A stretch of DNA of 43,917 nucleotides, taken from Fennellomyces sp. T-0311 (lineage: Eukaryota > Mucoromycota > Mucoromycetes > Mucorales > Lichtheimiaceae). Below, one piece after another: positions 23,301-32,885 of the stretch. The position numbers and the translations under genes are program-made. The stretch is from NCBI GenBank assembly GCA_025266875.1, contig JALLLT010000099.1:1-43917 (forward strand), read 5' to 3'. A model generated the notes under the pieces. It was given only the letters and a program-made list of their open reading frames with translations. It had not been told where the DNA came from and made no database searches. The stretch's first letter is position 1, and each line of letters starts with the position of its first letter.

Positions 23301-23990
23301 ATGCTGTGGACGAACGACATATTCATGTTCACCCTTTTTGATCCGCCAGGTATCCAACTCCCAGTCAGGCAACGGTTGTACAGTCTTGAGCCAGTCGCGG
23401 CCGAGGATCACGTCAAACTTTGTGTCGAGAACATAAGCGGAAGCAACATGCTCATATCCTTGGGCATTCAACGACAAAGTGGCTTGGTGCGTGATTGACA
23501 TGACATGACCTCCGGCTGTCTCGACCTCGCGGCGGGGGACTTCGCGTGTGGGCAGTGCTTTTGCGATTCTTGGCGCAACGTAGGACCCAGTAGCACCGGA
23601 ATCGATCAATACCAACACAGGGCAACCGTTACAGGACATTGAATACAGGGGTAAATCGGTTTCTTTTATTGATAGCAAGGAATCAAAATACTGTTTATCC
23701 TCCTGTAGGGTTTCTTGCAGCAAACAGGCATCTTCATCCTGGTCGTCGGACAGGTCAATCAGTTGGCCTTCAGGAACTGGCGGCGGCTTGTGTTCAACCA
23801 CGTTGAGGGATGGTGATTGGCGCGGAGGAACTCCCTCTAATTCAACCGCGCTTGGCCTTTTGGGTGGCTTTGGTAGCCTGAGCGATTGTTGCTTTGACGG
23901 CGGCCACCATTGCCAACATTGCCACCAGGACGACGAGGAGCAGACGAACAGTTGCGAGCAATGTGGCCGAAACCACCACAGTTGAAACAT
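20348..23990 (-). pseudogene. pol: Gypsy pol polyprotein, frameshifted
   Basis: Runs from about 23990 to 20348 in two frames. Domains in order: retroviral-type aspartic protease (VLIDSGATGSY, near 23615); reverse transcriptase with MVYLDDVLVFSK (near 22590); RNase H with FSDHHPLKYF (near 21925); integrase with an HHCC finger (HKSFGHPG ... CQEC), core acidic residues in WHLDFVGEL, CTDRGANF and GKAERTNGIL; then a GPF-type C-terminal module ending in WVHTDRLRPI. A +1 change of frame around 22530-22560, just after YLDD, separates the RT catalytic part from its thumb and everything downstream. Ty3/Gypsy needs an uninterrupted pol here, so this copy cannot make its own polyprotein. The normal gag-pol junction is a -1 overlap of about 150 bp at 23837-23990. 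Confidence 0.92.
20359..20368 (-). other. Polypurine tract of the Gypsy element
   Basis: GAAGAGGGGG on the - strand, 3 bp upstream of the 3' LTR start; the expected place for plus-strand priming. Confidence 0.75.
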
Positions 23991-24949
23991 TCTCGGTCTT
24001 GATAGCCACCATCGTCCCGTCGACGCCAGTTGTTGGACCCACTACCGCGACCAAGCGAGCGCCTGCTGAAACCTGGTCTTCTTGAGCGGATGGCATCCAA
24101 GTCCATAGGTGCCACACCTGGGGAACGCAGATATTCGGGTACGTGGAACTGATTGGCTTGCTGGTGGAACTGCTGAGGTTGTTGCGGATAGAAACCTTGG
24201 GCAGCTTGACCAAAAGCCATCATACTCTGAGTGCGGTTGCTGTCACACATCAACGCCAAACGCATGAACTCATTGGCGCTAGTGGGAAACCGGAAACGAA
24301 CCTCGGCACGAATCAGGGGCTGCAGACCTCGTTCGAAACGGTCTTTTGCTTCTTCGTCAGTCATTGTTGGCAATGCACACCAGAGCGCCTGGAATTGAGC
24401 TACGTAATCGGCAACAGACCCAACCTGCACCAACTCGGCTATGTGGTCTCTAGCCATTTGCGTAGCGTTGGCTGGGCTATACGCCGCTTCGATGCGCTCT
24501 TTGAATTCGTCCCACGAGATTATCTTGTTGGTAGCCTTTGCAACACGAGCTTGCTGTTGCCACCAGATCTCGGCCTTGCCACGCAAAAAGGTCACCGCGT
24601 AATCCATATAAGTATGCTTGCTGAGTGAGGACATGCCTAGGTACCGTTCGACTTGTCGCACCCAACTTTGTACTGCATTCAATGCACGGTTACCATTGTA
24701 AGTGTCAGGTTCGTGTATCCGTGGTTGAAAACCCAAGCTTGGAGTTGTTGCCGGGTTATCCTTGGTTTCCAGGATTCTAGTCAATGCTTGCATGACCAAA
24801 CGCATTTGGTCGTCCTTCTGTCTAGTTTCTTAAGACATTGGTTCGTCGATTCCAATGAGCAGTTCGGTCTTCGTGGTAAAATCTTCTTGTCTGTATCCTT
24901 GGAAACTGGGACCTTCAAATCTTGATACTTTTCTGTTGTTATCGGCCAT
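23837..24949 (-). pseudogene. gag: Gypsy gag, early nonsense codon
   Basis: Start ATG at 24949 (MADNNRK) is 2 bp past the PBS. The frame is stopped at codon 40 (TAA, 24830-24832) and then open for 322 or more codons to 23837. The capsid-like region carries WVRQVERYLG, FLRGKAEIWW and ISWDEFKERIEAAY, hallmarks of Gypsy Gag. A Gln-rich linker is followed by one zinc knuckle CFNCGGFGHIARNC (CX2CX4HX4C) for RNA packaging. Use of an internal Met (24805) might still give a shortened Gag. The stop is likely a CAA-to-TAA change, by inference. Confidence 0.9.
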
Positions 24950-24950
24950 A

Positions 24951-24967
24951 AACCGCTTTTGCTACCA
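24951..24967 (-). other. Primer-binding site of the Gypsy element
   Basis: TGGTAGCAAAAGCGGTT on the - strand starts 2 bp after the 5' LTR. It begins with TGG, as required to pair with a tRNA CCA end. TGGTAGC resembles initiator tRNA-Met priming; the exact tRNA is inferred. Confidence 0.7.
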
Positions 24968-24969
24968 AT

Positions 24970-25288
24970 TGTCGTGTCACTTTTGGCGGTAAGACCGTAG
25001 CCAATAACAGATAAAAGGTTTTGAGAGAGAAGTAGATAGATGACTTTTATTACTTTAGTCTATGGGGATATTTATATGTTTTCTAATGCTAATAAAATAC
25101 TACTGCAGCTTACTGCGGATTGCTGCGCATGATGTGGATAATAAATATGATGACAGTGATAATGATACAAGGAAGTACAAAGGGTTACTGCGGCATACCG
25201 CAGCGATCTGTGCAACAGCGAATTACTGCGCAACAAGAAGAACATCTAAAAAGGAAACAAAACGAAGTCCGCCAGAATGGCTACGACA
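24970..25288 (-). repeat. 5' LTR of the Gypsy element
   Basis: 319 bp, ends TGTCGT...ACGACA, with U3 TATA-like and polyadenylation-like words as in the 3' LTR. Differences from the 3' LTR are a T/C and an A/G within the AT-rich core. Confidence 0.95.
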
Positions 25289-25292
25289 TGGC

Positions 25293-25299
25293 TACAACA
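25293..25299 (-). repeat. Terminal 7 bp of solo LTR-2
   Basis: TACAACA, the end of LTR-2 left beyond the TGGC duplication of the nested Gypsy element. It completes the 319-bp LTR begun at 19725. Confidence 0.7.
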
Positions 25300-25313
25300 T
25301 AAAAATAAATAAA

Positions 25314-25384
25314 TGCGCGAACCGAGAATCGAACTCGGGTCATCCGCGTGGCAGGCGGATATTATACCACTAAACCATTCGCGC
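25314..25384 (-). tRNA. tRNA-Gly (anticodon GCC)
   Basis: A 71-nt cloverleaf on the - strand: acceptor GCGCGAA / TTCGCGC with discriminator A, D-arm with TGGTTTAGTGGTATAA, anticodon loop CTGCCAC (GCC), and T-arm CCGAG-TTCGAAT-CTCGG. A T-rich terminator (TTTATTTATTTTTA) follows directly. No intron. It is convergent with tRNA-Thr at 15159-15231. Confidence 0.97.
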
Positions 25385-26777
25385 CCGATATCTGTCGAAC
25401 AGAGCGCGCAGCAAATTTAACCGCTCTTTATGCTTTTTTTCCATTGTACTTAAAATAATGTTTATCAAATCCCCAAGTCCCTCCGCGTCCCACCTTAGTC
25501 CCAAAATTTTTAAACTTCTGAGGGATTTCAGCATTTTTTAAGCCAATTATTTTGGCGAAACAACAAAATAACTGACTTATTTTTTGTGGAAGTCCCCCCT
25601 AAGTCCTAAGCTTTTCATATAGCACTTCTTAATGTGTTTATTCTTTTAACATTGCCATGAGAAAGTGAATTTTTGAATTTACGTGATTGAGATCTCCATA
25701 TGAATGGCAATCAGTGACATTTCCATATTTCTGTATAGAAAAAATTAAGCCGTTTTTGCATTCTAAGCTCTGCTATGCACATATATTAGACTTGACAACA
25801 CATTTTTCAGGTTATATATTCAAGTTACAACAATTGATGTAGCAACATTAAAGAGGTGCATTGATCAATATCATGATAGATTGGGGAACAGATGAACATT
25901 CAAGTATGTTTTCTATAGAATGGAACAGTTAATGTCATATGCTACTATAATGATTATTTTACTATTTAAAACAGTGATATTCAAACAACATTGCAGAGTA
26001 AATGGCGCCTTATCTGGTAAATATCACTGCGCAGTAGTAAGATAATGCTCTGCTTTTAAAAGCTGCGCATTATCTTAACTGGAGTGGGGGTACGTGAGAA
26101 ACTACAGGGATCCACGATTTTGATATTGGTATATGGTGTCACAGCAAGAAAAAAAAGGAACATAGCCAACGGCAATGGTATTCCGATGTCATGTGTCAGC
26201 GAAAATAAATGAAGTACAAGCGTTTAAGCCTAATTTGGAACGTGTGAAACAGTGAAGCAGCAATGCCATTTGGCAATGTCAGCAGAGTAAGGATGAAATG
26301 GCAGGCGATCTTTACATTGGTTTGAGATGAACCATGTAGTTCAAAGGAGAGCACTTTATTAAACTACTGTCGCAATTTTCTACTCCGGCAGCAAAAAAAA
26401 AAAAGATGCTGTAGTGTGGCTATTCCACAAGATGCCAGCGGGAATGCATGTCCAATGTAGTAGCTCATTGTGTGCATAAACTTGTCCGTACTTAAAAAGC
26501 CAAGACTGTGTGTAATTTCGAGCATTCAGGCACCGTTGACAAATGCAAGTTTATTTATGCCGCCAACTATGAAAGGAGACTGTAATCCAAATTGGGAAAA
26601 TTAATTGCATGAAAAGACGTGGCCGTTTGATAATGCAACACGTAGAGCAAATGTTGCCAAGAAAGCAATTTACATAGACAAAGTGAGAGACATGTCGCCA
26701 AGCAAATGTGTTAATAAGCGGTGTATATCCACGTTTTAGTATTATGGCATAGTGGCATAAGCAAAGAAAAAGAAGAG
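25385..26777. other. Intergenic, AT-rich
   Basis: About 1.4 kb without supported genes. It holds one palindrome (26038-26077). The last part should be the 5' end of tnp2-like element 2, but no terminal repeat could be identified. Confidence 0.5.
26038..26077. repeat. 40-bp palindrome
   Basis: TAAGATAATGC ... GCATTATCTTA, with the self-complementary GCTTTTAAAAGC in the middle. The arm word GCATTATC recurs in the MITE-like element at 32140-32269. Confidence 0.7.
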
Positions 26778-26785
26778 TATAAATA
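26778..26785 (+). promoter_or_regulatory. TATA box of tnp2-like transposase 2
   Basis: TATAAATA only 10 bp before the first ATG (26796). A transcript started about 30 bp downstream would miss that ATG, so the true start is unclear and may be lost. Confidence 0.4.
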
Positions 26786-26795
26786 GAGACAGGAA

Positions 26796-29700
26796 ATGCT
26801 TGCAAAAGATTGGCATCTATACTTCTCCTATACAGCACTTACCTCATTGCCAATATCCCGTCAGGAATTATTCCAATGCTTTTGCGCCGCCTGCACTCGC
26901 CGAAATCCTTATGGCATAGCTGTAATGGAAGCAACGTACAATGCACATTACCAGCGTAATATTACTGCAAGGCTAATGGAATCCAGTGGTAAGCCCGAAT
27001 GCTGTAAAGCATGATATATTATATTGACTGAGTTGATATGTAGATGATGAAGCAGCCGCAAATGCAGAGGAAAACGAGAGCCAAAGCAGCAATGAGCCGA
27101 TGTCTATTAATGGTGATGGTATGTCAAAAAAATGTTATTCGAAGTTAGCTTGCTGATGAAAAAATAGGATCCGTATTGGATAACTCACCAGAACCTGCGC
27201 AGCTGTCGCCTGAATTGAGCCACGAGTTTTTGCCGCAAGAGTCATTTGATGACGCCGTTACAGAAGATGGAGATGCACCGATCGAGGAACTAATGAAGAG
27301 TTTTGATCCATTGATCAATGACGATGAAGGTGAGTGAAAAAACGTGCGTCAAGACTAGAATATAACTGTTAACAAAAAATGCTACAGACACGAATGCCGA
27401 TCCACAACCTACCGCTTCAGCTGGTCACTTTCGCGATTTGATCCCACAGCCTCTGTTCTTCATCTTCATGTTTCTTGTCCTTTTCCAGCTGCATCATCTC
27501 TCTGAACGCACTGCGACTACCTTGATCACTTTCGCCATGATGTTAGTCTCTTTTATGCACGTTCCAGCTTTCAACTTCCCTGCTACTATATTGGCAATTC
27601 GCCAATACATCGGATTCCATGAACTGACAGAGCCGATTGTCATGTACATTGCCTGTTCGAAGTGCCACGCAATCTATCTGCTGCCCACCACACCAAACCT
27701 TTGTGAGACCGCTCCTTTGAATGGCAACGTATGCGCGAACCCATTATTCAAGTTATCCTCCAACCACCGAAACAGAGGGCGCCGGACCCCACTTAAGCAG
27801 TATCCTTACTATCTGGTTCGAGCAGGCTTGCAAAAGCTATTCAAACGCAACGGTTTTGATGAAAAGATCCAGGAATGGAGACGGCGTCCATTTTACGGCA
27901 CCTATTCAGACATCCAAGATGGCGCTATGTGGGAGAGTATCAAGGCTGAAAATAGCCAAGACAGTTTCGTTGGTGATAGGCGATCCCTGATGCTCACACT
28001 GAGTGTTGACTGGTTCGCACCCTTTGATTCTGGTTATTCTTGTGGCGCCATATATCTCATTATCAATAACCTCCTTCGTGCTGAGCGCTACAAGATTGAG
28101 AACGTTATTCTTGTTGGCGTCATGCCTGGACCACGTGAACCGAGCACTTACCAGATGAACAATTACTTGGCACCTCTTGTCACTGACCTTTGCGCCTTGT
28201 ACACCAGAGTCAACATGGAGATTGCTGGAGAACCTGGAGTTGCTCGAGTGCGTGCTGTGCTTTTCAACGTTGTCTGCGATATCCCAGCAAGCCGTAAAGT
28301 CTGTGGCTTTACATCTTATGCAAGCACACATGCTTGTAACAAGTGCTACCGTGAGTTTGTGACCGACCTCGAAACTGGCAAGATGATCTACGCTGGCGTT
28401 GACATCCCCAACGACACATTGCGAAGAAATGAGGACAATTGCCTGGCGGCTAAAGCATAGTCAGCAGCAACAACCCAGGCCGCGCGATATCGACTTGAGC
28501 GACAGAACGGGACGCGCTAGTCGCAACTCCATCAACTTCCATACTACGATGCTATACATGCGTGTGTGATTGATCCCATGCATAACCTTTTCCTTGGTAC
28601 CGTGGAGTGGATGGTCGTAATATGGAAATCAGAGGGCTTCCTGTCAGAATCGGTGCTCAACGAGATGCAGGTGAAGGCGGATCAGATCATCATGCCTCCC
28701 GGAATGCCCACACTTCAGTGCAAGATACAACGGAAGTTTGGATCCATGACGGCGGATGACTGGAGAGTGTGGATCTTGGTGTACTCCCTGTATGTACTAA
28801 AAACCGTATTGCCGCATGACCATTATCTGCATTGGCTCCTTTTCGTCGATGCCTGCCGGTTGCTAGTGAAAACCCAGATTACCATTGCTGAAATCAGCGA
28901 AGCACATGACAAGCTGGTTGAATTCGTAGCCAATTGCGCGAGGCTATATGGTGATGATGCCGTAACTCTCAATATGCACCTTCATCTCCATCTCCGGGAT
29001 ATCTTGCTGCTGTATGGACCGATCTATGGATACTGAGCCTTCAGTTTTGAAAGATACAACGGCTTCATGAAAGATGCCAAAACGAACCAGAAGGATTGCT
29101 TTGAAGTTACCTTCATGAAGCACTTCATCGAGAAGACAGATGCCGCCGACTTTGTTCAGCGTCAAGCTGCCTGTTTCGTGGACTATGCCGATCAACTCGA
29201 AATGCTGTTACGTATTGCTGGCCAATCCACTCGTCGAGTTCAACAGCATGGTCCCAACGCTTTTAACTATGAGGCATTCCTTGACCACTCGTTGAACCCC
29301 GGGCTAACCTCGAACATCACTGGAGCTGAGCCATTGCCGCCATCCCTTACAATCTTGATGAACAATGGCGTTGTTACGAACCTCAGTGAAGAGCACCACA
29401 CCCTCTTGCTCCAGTACTACAGTGATACGTACGGCATAGATGTTTTGGCACCTCGGGGCAATATTGCAGGCCGCGCATATGCTACTGAAAGAGTTGAGAA
29501 GTTTCAAACGATCGAGATCTTTGGGCAGACATACCGATCAGCAGCAGTGTCATCGTCCCGCGGTTCACACATCCAAGTAATCTACTTGCGGCGAGTGCTA
29601 CGTCGTGCATACCCTGGGCGCGTAATGTATTTTTTCAAGCACACCGTCGTCATCAATCGTCGACCAATTGCCCATTATCTTGCGTTCGTTCGTTGGTACA

Positions 29701-29897
29701 GTTCCAGCGAGCAGCAACGATTCATACTGGCAACACTTGAGGAGTGGCACTGGCAATACATGGAAGAAGATGAAACGTGCATAATTCCCGTTCACTGAAT
29801 CCATTCCCAGGTGGCGGTTGTTCCGCATGGGACACAAGGGGATCCTGCAACGGCTTCGATGGTTGTAATCTCTTTGCCAGAAAGAATAACATTTTGA
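26796..29897 (+). pseudogene. tnp2-like transposase, copy 2, broken by nonsense codons
   Basis: Exons 26796-26988, 27044-27118, 27168-27329 and 27388-29897; the GT-AG junctions keep one frame throughout. N-terminal CFCAAC zinc-like motif, acidic linker, then FRDLIPQPLFFIF, a second CSKC pair, LSVDWFAPF, GAIYLIINNLLR, NVILVGVMPGPREP, VVCDIPASRKVCGF with CNKC, IDPMHNLFLGT, HLHLHLRDIL and FSFERYNGFMKD. The C-terminal third resembles 3873-4670 of copy 1. Four in-frame stops: TAG 28458-28460, TAG 28518-28520, TGA 29034-29036 (Trp before AFSFERYNG in copy 1) and TGA 29796-29798 (copy 1 reads on from VHQ). Past the last stop the frame still aligns with copy 1 to 29895. Unable to make a full protein. 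The start codon is uncertain. Confidence 0.85.
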
Positions 29898-29954
29898 AAA
29901 ATAAAGTTGCTTGACATGAAAAACTGGTGTTTAAAAGAGATGAGAGTTTTTTTT

Positions 29955-31120
29955 TTAATTTTTAGCCCAAGGGGGCAAACGGACAAGCACAGCCAGGTCC
30001 AAAATGCGACTGTCATCCACTTCATACTTTCGGACGAACCACTTGCCGCTCTGGCTGCCTCGGCCACTTCTTCCACGACCACCAACTGTGGTTACACCAG
30101 CGGCTGCCACAACTTGCTGGTCACCACCAGTGCTGCTGCTGCTTCCGGCCACAGCAGAGGAGCGATGGCGCTGCCTCTTTGCCTTCACCATCGCGTCCAG
30201 CTTGGTCAGGTACTCCGTGACCTACATATGCAACAGCTTAATTAACTCCAAATCGCATATGCAACTAAAAAATAATTACGCTGGGCTTGCGGAAACCAGG
30301 AATACGGATACGCAAGATATCCGCATCACCTTCCTTATCACTCTCCTCTTCCGAAGTGCACTCCGGGACAAGAACGCTCAACCCATCTGGGTACGCCGAC
30401 TCCAGTGCAATCTTGTGGTCAGCATAGGCTGCCTCGCGTGCCTCAATTTTCTATACACCATAATATATGTTGTTAGTATATTATTTTGCACTCTCGGTTG
30501 AAAATGATGCGAACCATGGCCACGCGCGCCCTGCGTCTGTTGCGCTGCAACATTTCCTCGTATCCAGCGGCAGACAGGCGGTAAGCTCGCTTCAACGTGT
30601 TGAAGTACGCGAGCAGCGCATCCTTCACGTATTTGGGATCGTCCACCTGGCCGCCCGTCTGCTCTCGTACATATGCGATCACGTCCACTTTGATCGCCTT
30701 GTTGACGCCGCGGCGAAAGTCCAGATCAAAGTTGAACGTCAACGGTTCTTCCACACAGGCGGCCAACTGCTTCACCCTTGCGTGGACGTGATTCTAACAT
30801 GCTGTATAAATATGCGATAACTAAGTTTTCTTTAATTGTTCTCTTACGCGAATGTCCAAAACCTCTTCTTTGGTGTATCTGCGTGGTGCAGACACAACAA
30901 CTGCTGGTTCAGCAGTCGTAGGCTCATCGGCTACTGGCTGGGTGCCTGGAGCTCTGCTCAACGCACGGATGCGACTCCCGTGTTCCACCAGCGTGGCAGT
31001 CAGCTGCCGGTTTTCATCCGTGAGGCGCTGAATCTCTGAGCTCATGTTAGCCATAGCTCGAAGCATCTGGCTCCCGTGCAAGTCGGAGCTGTTGTTGTTG
31101 TTGTTGTTGTTGCTGGACAT
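29955..31120 (-). CDS. Convergent accessory gene of tnp2-like element 2, intact
   Basis: Four exons on the - strand: 31120-30848, 30793-30515, 30450-30280 and 30221-29955. They total 990 nt (329 residues) with no internal stop; each exon is a multiple of three. Exon 1 starts with a poly-Asn run and has a coiled-coil-like stretch (SSEIQRLTDENRQLTATL). Exon 2 has a helical block ending in a basic patch (MLQRNRRRARVAM). Exon 3 has YADHK...YPDGLSVLVPEC and SEEESDKEGD. Exon 4 has KRQRHRSS, a Gly/Ser/Arg linker and a C-terminal YEVDDSRILDLAVLVRLP tail. The junction after ARVAM uses a weak donor (GTTCGC). Order and intron positions match the accessory gene at 4741-5818. Family unknown; by analogy with TnpA-like partners it may bind element DNA, which is inference. 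Confidence 0.72.
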
Positions 31121-32139
31121 CTAACGTACAAGTAAGTACAATGTCTTTCCATAGAAATGCTAATATTACGATAGTTAAAAAGTCAGAATGGAATGTAACT
31201 GAAGAACCGGAACTATCGAGTTCTCTTACACTTTATGTACTTTAAAGCGGCTAGTCACTACAAAAGTTTATGGTGACCGCTACTTCCATGAGTATAAAAA
31301 TCCACCGTTCAATACACAGCTCGATTTTCATCTCTTTCGCTTTCTTTACCATCACTACATCGGCTATACAGTAAGTTTTTTTCACATCATCTTATATAAC
31401 CGCTAATCCTTTCATCAACGCAACATCACCAGCGCTACTCAACAACCATATGTTCTTCTTTTAACACAACCTTATTAAAAGCCAAAGCATAAAACTGTCC
31501 GTTTAGTAAGCTTACATTCTGCCCATTGCTTCTCACGCTTTTACTTCATAATAGCATTTACTTTACTACGACCGGCACTTCTTTTCATAGGCTCAAGCTA
31601 CAGAGGTACGTAATTCGTGAAATCCAATTGCCACGAAGCTCATGGGACTTGACTACATGGATGCTACACTCGTAGTACTCTCAGAATCGTAAGGTAGCTT
31701 TTTACTTTAATACTGCTATATGCGTTTTCTTCTAACTTCTTCGGTTCTAGTCAACCTCGTTTACCATTTCTTTGGAAGGATCTATACTTCCTGCGCCGGT
31801 TGCTTTGCATTACTGGCAGTGCCCATATTTATTGATATATAGAAACTATACTATACTAAATTCGATTCTGATAATAAAATACTATTCAATTTTAACCTAC
31901 AATCGCTACCATCTATCCTTGCTGTTACGCTGACAAAATGATAATCTATCCTATACCAATCCATCTGCTTCGGGATGCTCTTTCCGATATTGATAATCAG
32001 TGTATCACGATCTTCATCTTTTTAGGTTTTCAAGGGACCTTTTGTTCTGACCTTCACGAAATGGTTCATTACACAGCGATTAAGGTTCTGTACATGCCAA
32101 TTTCAGTAAAAATAAACATCCTCTGATTGGCGACCCACT
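31121..32139. other. Intergenic, AT-rich, possible decayed transcription unit
   Basis: A TATA-like GTATAAAAATCC (about 31294) is followed by pyrimidine-rich leader-like DNA and GT...AG pairs (for example GTAAGG near 31689 to TTCTAG near 31750), but no frame is convincing. A 26-bp block (32062-32087) matches 14198-14223 with three mismatches. Confidence 0.35.
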
Positions 32140-32269
32140 AAAGTAATGCATTATTTGAAAGTACTGCATTATTGATACGTTTGAGTTTTCCTTAAAACAA
32201 TGCTGTACTTTTAAAAATAACGCATTATCACGAGCATTATCAATAACGCTCGTGATAATGCATTACTTT
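32140..32269. mobile_element. MITE-like foldback element
   Basis: 130 bp bounded by perfect 15-bp inverted repeats AAAGTAATGCATTAT / ATAATGCATTACTTT. Inside are a second inverted pair (AAAGTACTGCATT / AATGCTGTACTTT, one mismatch) and a perfect 14-bp hairpin GCATTATCACGAGC / GCTCGTGATAATGC. No coding capacity. No clear target duplication. Confidence 0.7.
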
Positions 32270-32885
32270 CTTTCTTTAGCATTATCTTTGCTACTCCCAG
32301 TGATCAATCGCCCTGAACCAAACGAAGTGGACGGCAAAAAATCATACAAGATCCAGGAATCGGACATCGTGTCTTTGATCAATCCAGACGGTACCAAGCC
32401 AAAGCAGCAGGTACAAGGAGTCTTGGGTTCAATCCGTAAGTACAGATAAAGATCGATTGACACCCTACGCCATAAACTCCAAAACACCCAGTATGCTATG
32501 GTGTCGTGGACCAACATTCCTTGGGAAGAATATCGTCAGCCGGAAATGAATGCATTTCAAGCCATTGTACTCTCCCAAACTGGTGTAGATCTAAAGGCTT
32601 GTGAAGGCAATTAGGCTGCGGATCATTTGCTTGCCACTACATGGAACAACAACGCGAATTACCGGCGCCAAGTGTAAGTGTGTATATTTTCGTTACGTTA
32701 TTCTTCATTTACTTTTCATTCTATAGAAACGCCCATGGTGGTCAAGGTGCTGCTGCTAGTGCTGGTCGACGCGGTCGATGCCGTGGAACTGGTAGAAAAC
32801 ATGATGGTGATGTGGTAGAGGAACTGATCGTGAGCTCGTTGAAGGAAATGATCGCGAACCTGTTGGTGACTTAATCCGAAGTCTT
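32270..32885 (+). pseudogene. Unrecognised relic gene, 5' portion
   Basis: One frame reads NRPEPNEVDGKKSYKIQESD, DIVSLINPDGTKPKQQ, VSWTNIPWEEYRQPEMNAF and LLATTWNNNANYRRQV. It is broken by TAA (32447-32449) and a TAG after ACEGN (Trp likely). A GT-AG intron follows (about 32673 to 32726), then a Gly/Arg-rich exon (GGQGAAASAGRRGRCRGTGR). The coding sense continues after the LINE insertion at 33576 (LIRSLGRTGPNANQ). A frame change lies near the Arg-rich stretch. I do not recognise the family; it could be host or an accessory gene of another element. Confidence 0.45.

Larger units (their letters stand above)
20037..25288 (-). mobile_element. Full-length Ty3/Gypsy LTR retrotransposon
   Basis: A 5,252-bp element read on the - strand, with 319-bp LTRs at 24970-25288 (5') and 20037-20355 (3'). 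They differ at two sites I can see, both transitions. LTR ends are TGTCGT...ACGACA. A 4-bp target duplication TGGC flanks it (20033-20036 and 25289-25292). Order is LTR, PBS, gag, protease, RT, RNase H, integrase, PPT, LTR, the Ty3/Gypsy order; no chromodomain is seen. It inserted 7 bp from the end of the older LTR-2 of the same family. Young by LTR identity, yet both gag and pol are broken. Confidence 0.95.

Noticed and set aside
25300..25303. Target duplication for solo LTR-2
   Set aside because: The four bases outside its two ends do not match. The left side is also overwritten by the LTR-1 insertion, so no TSD can be claimed.
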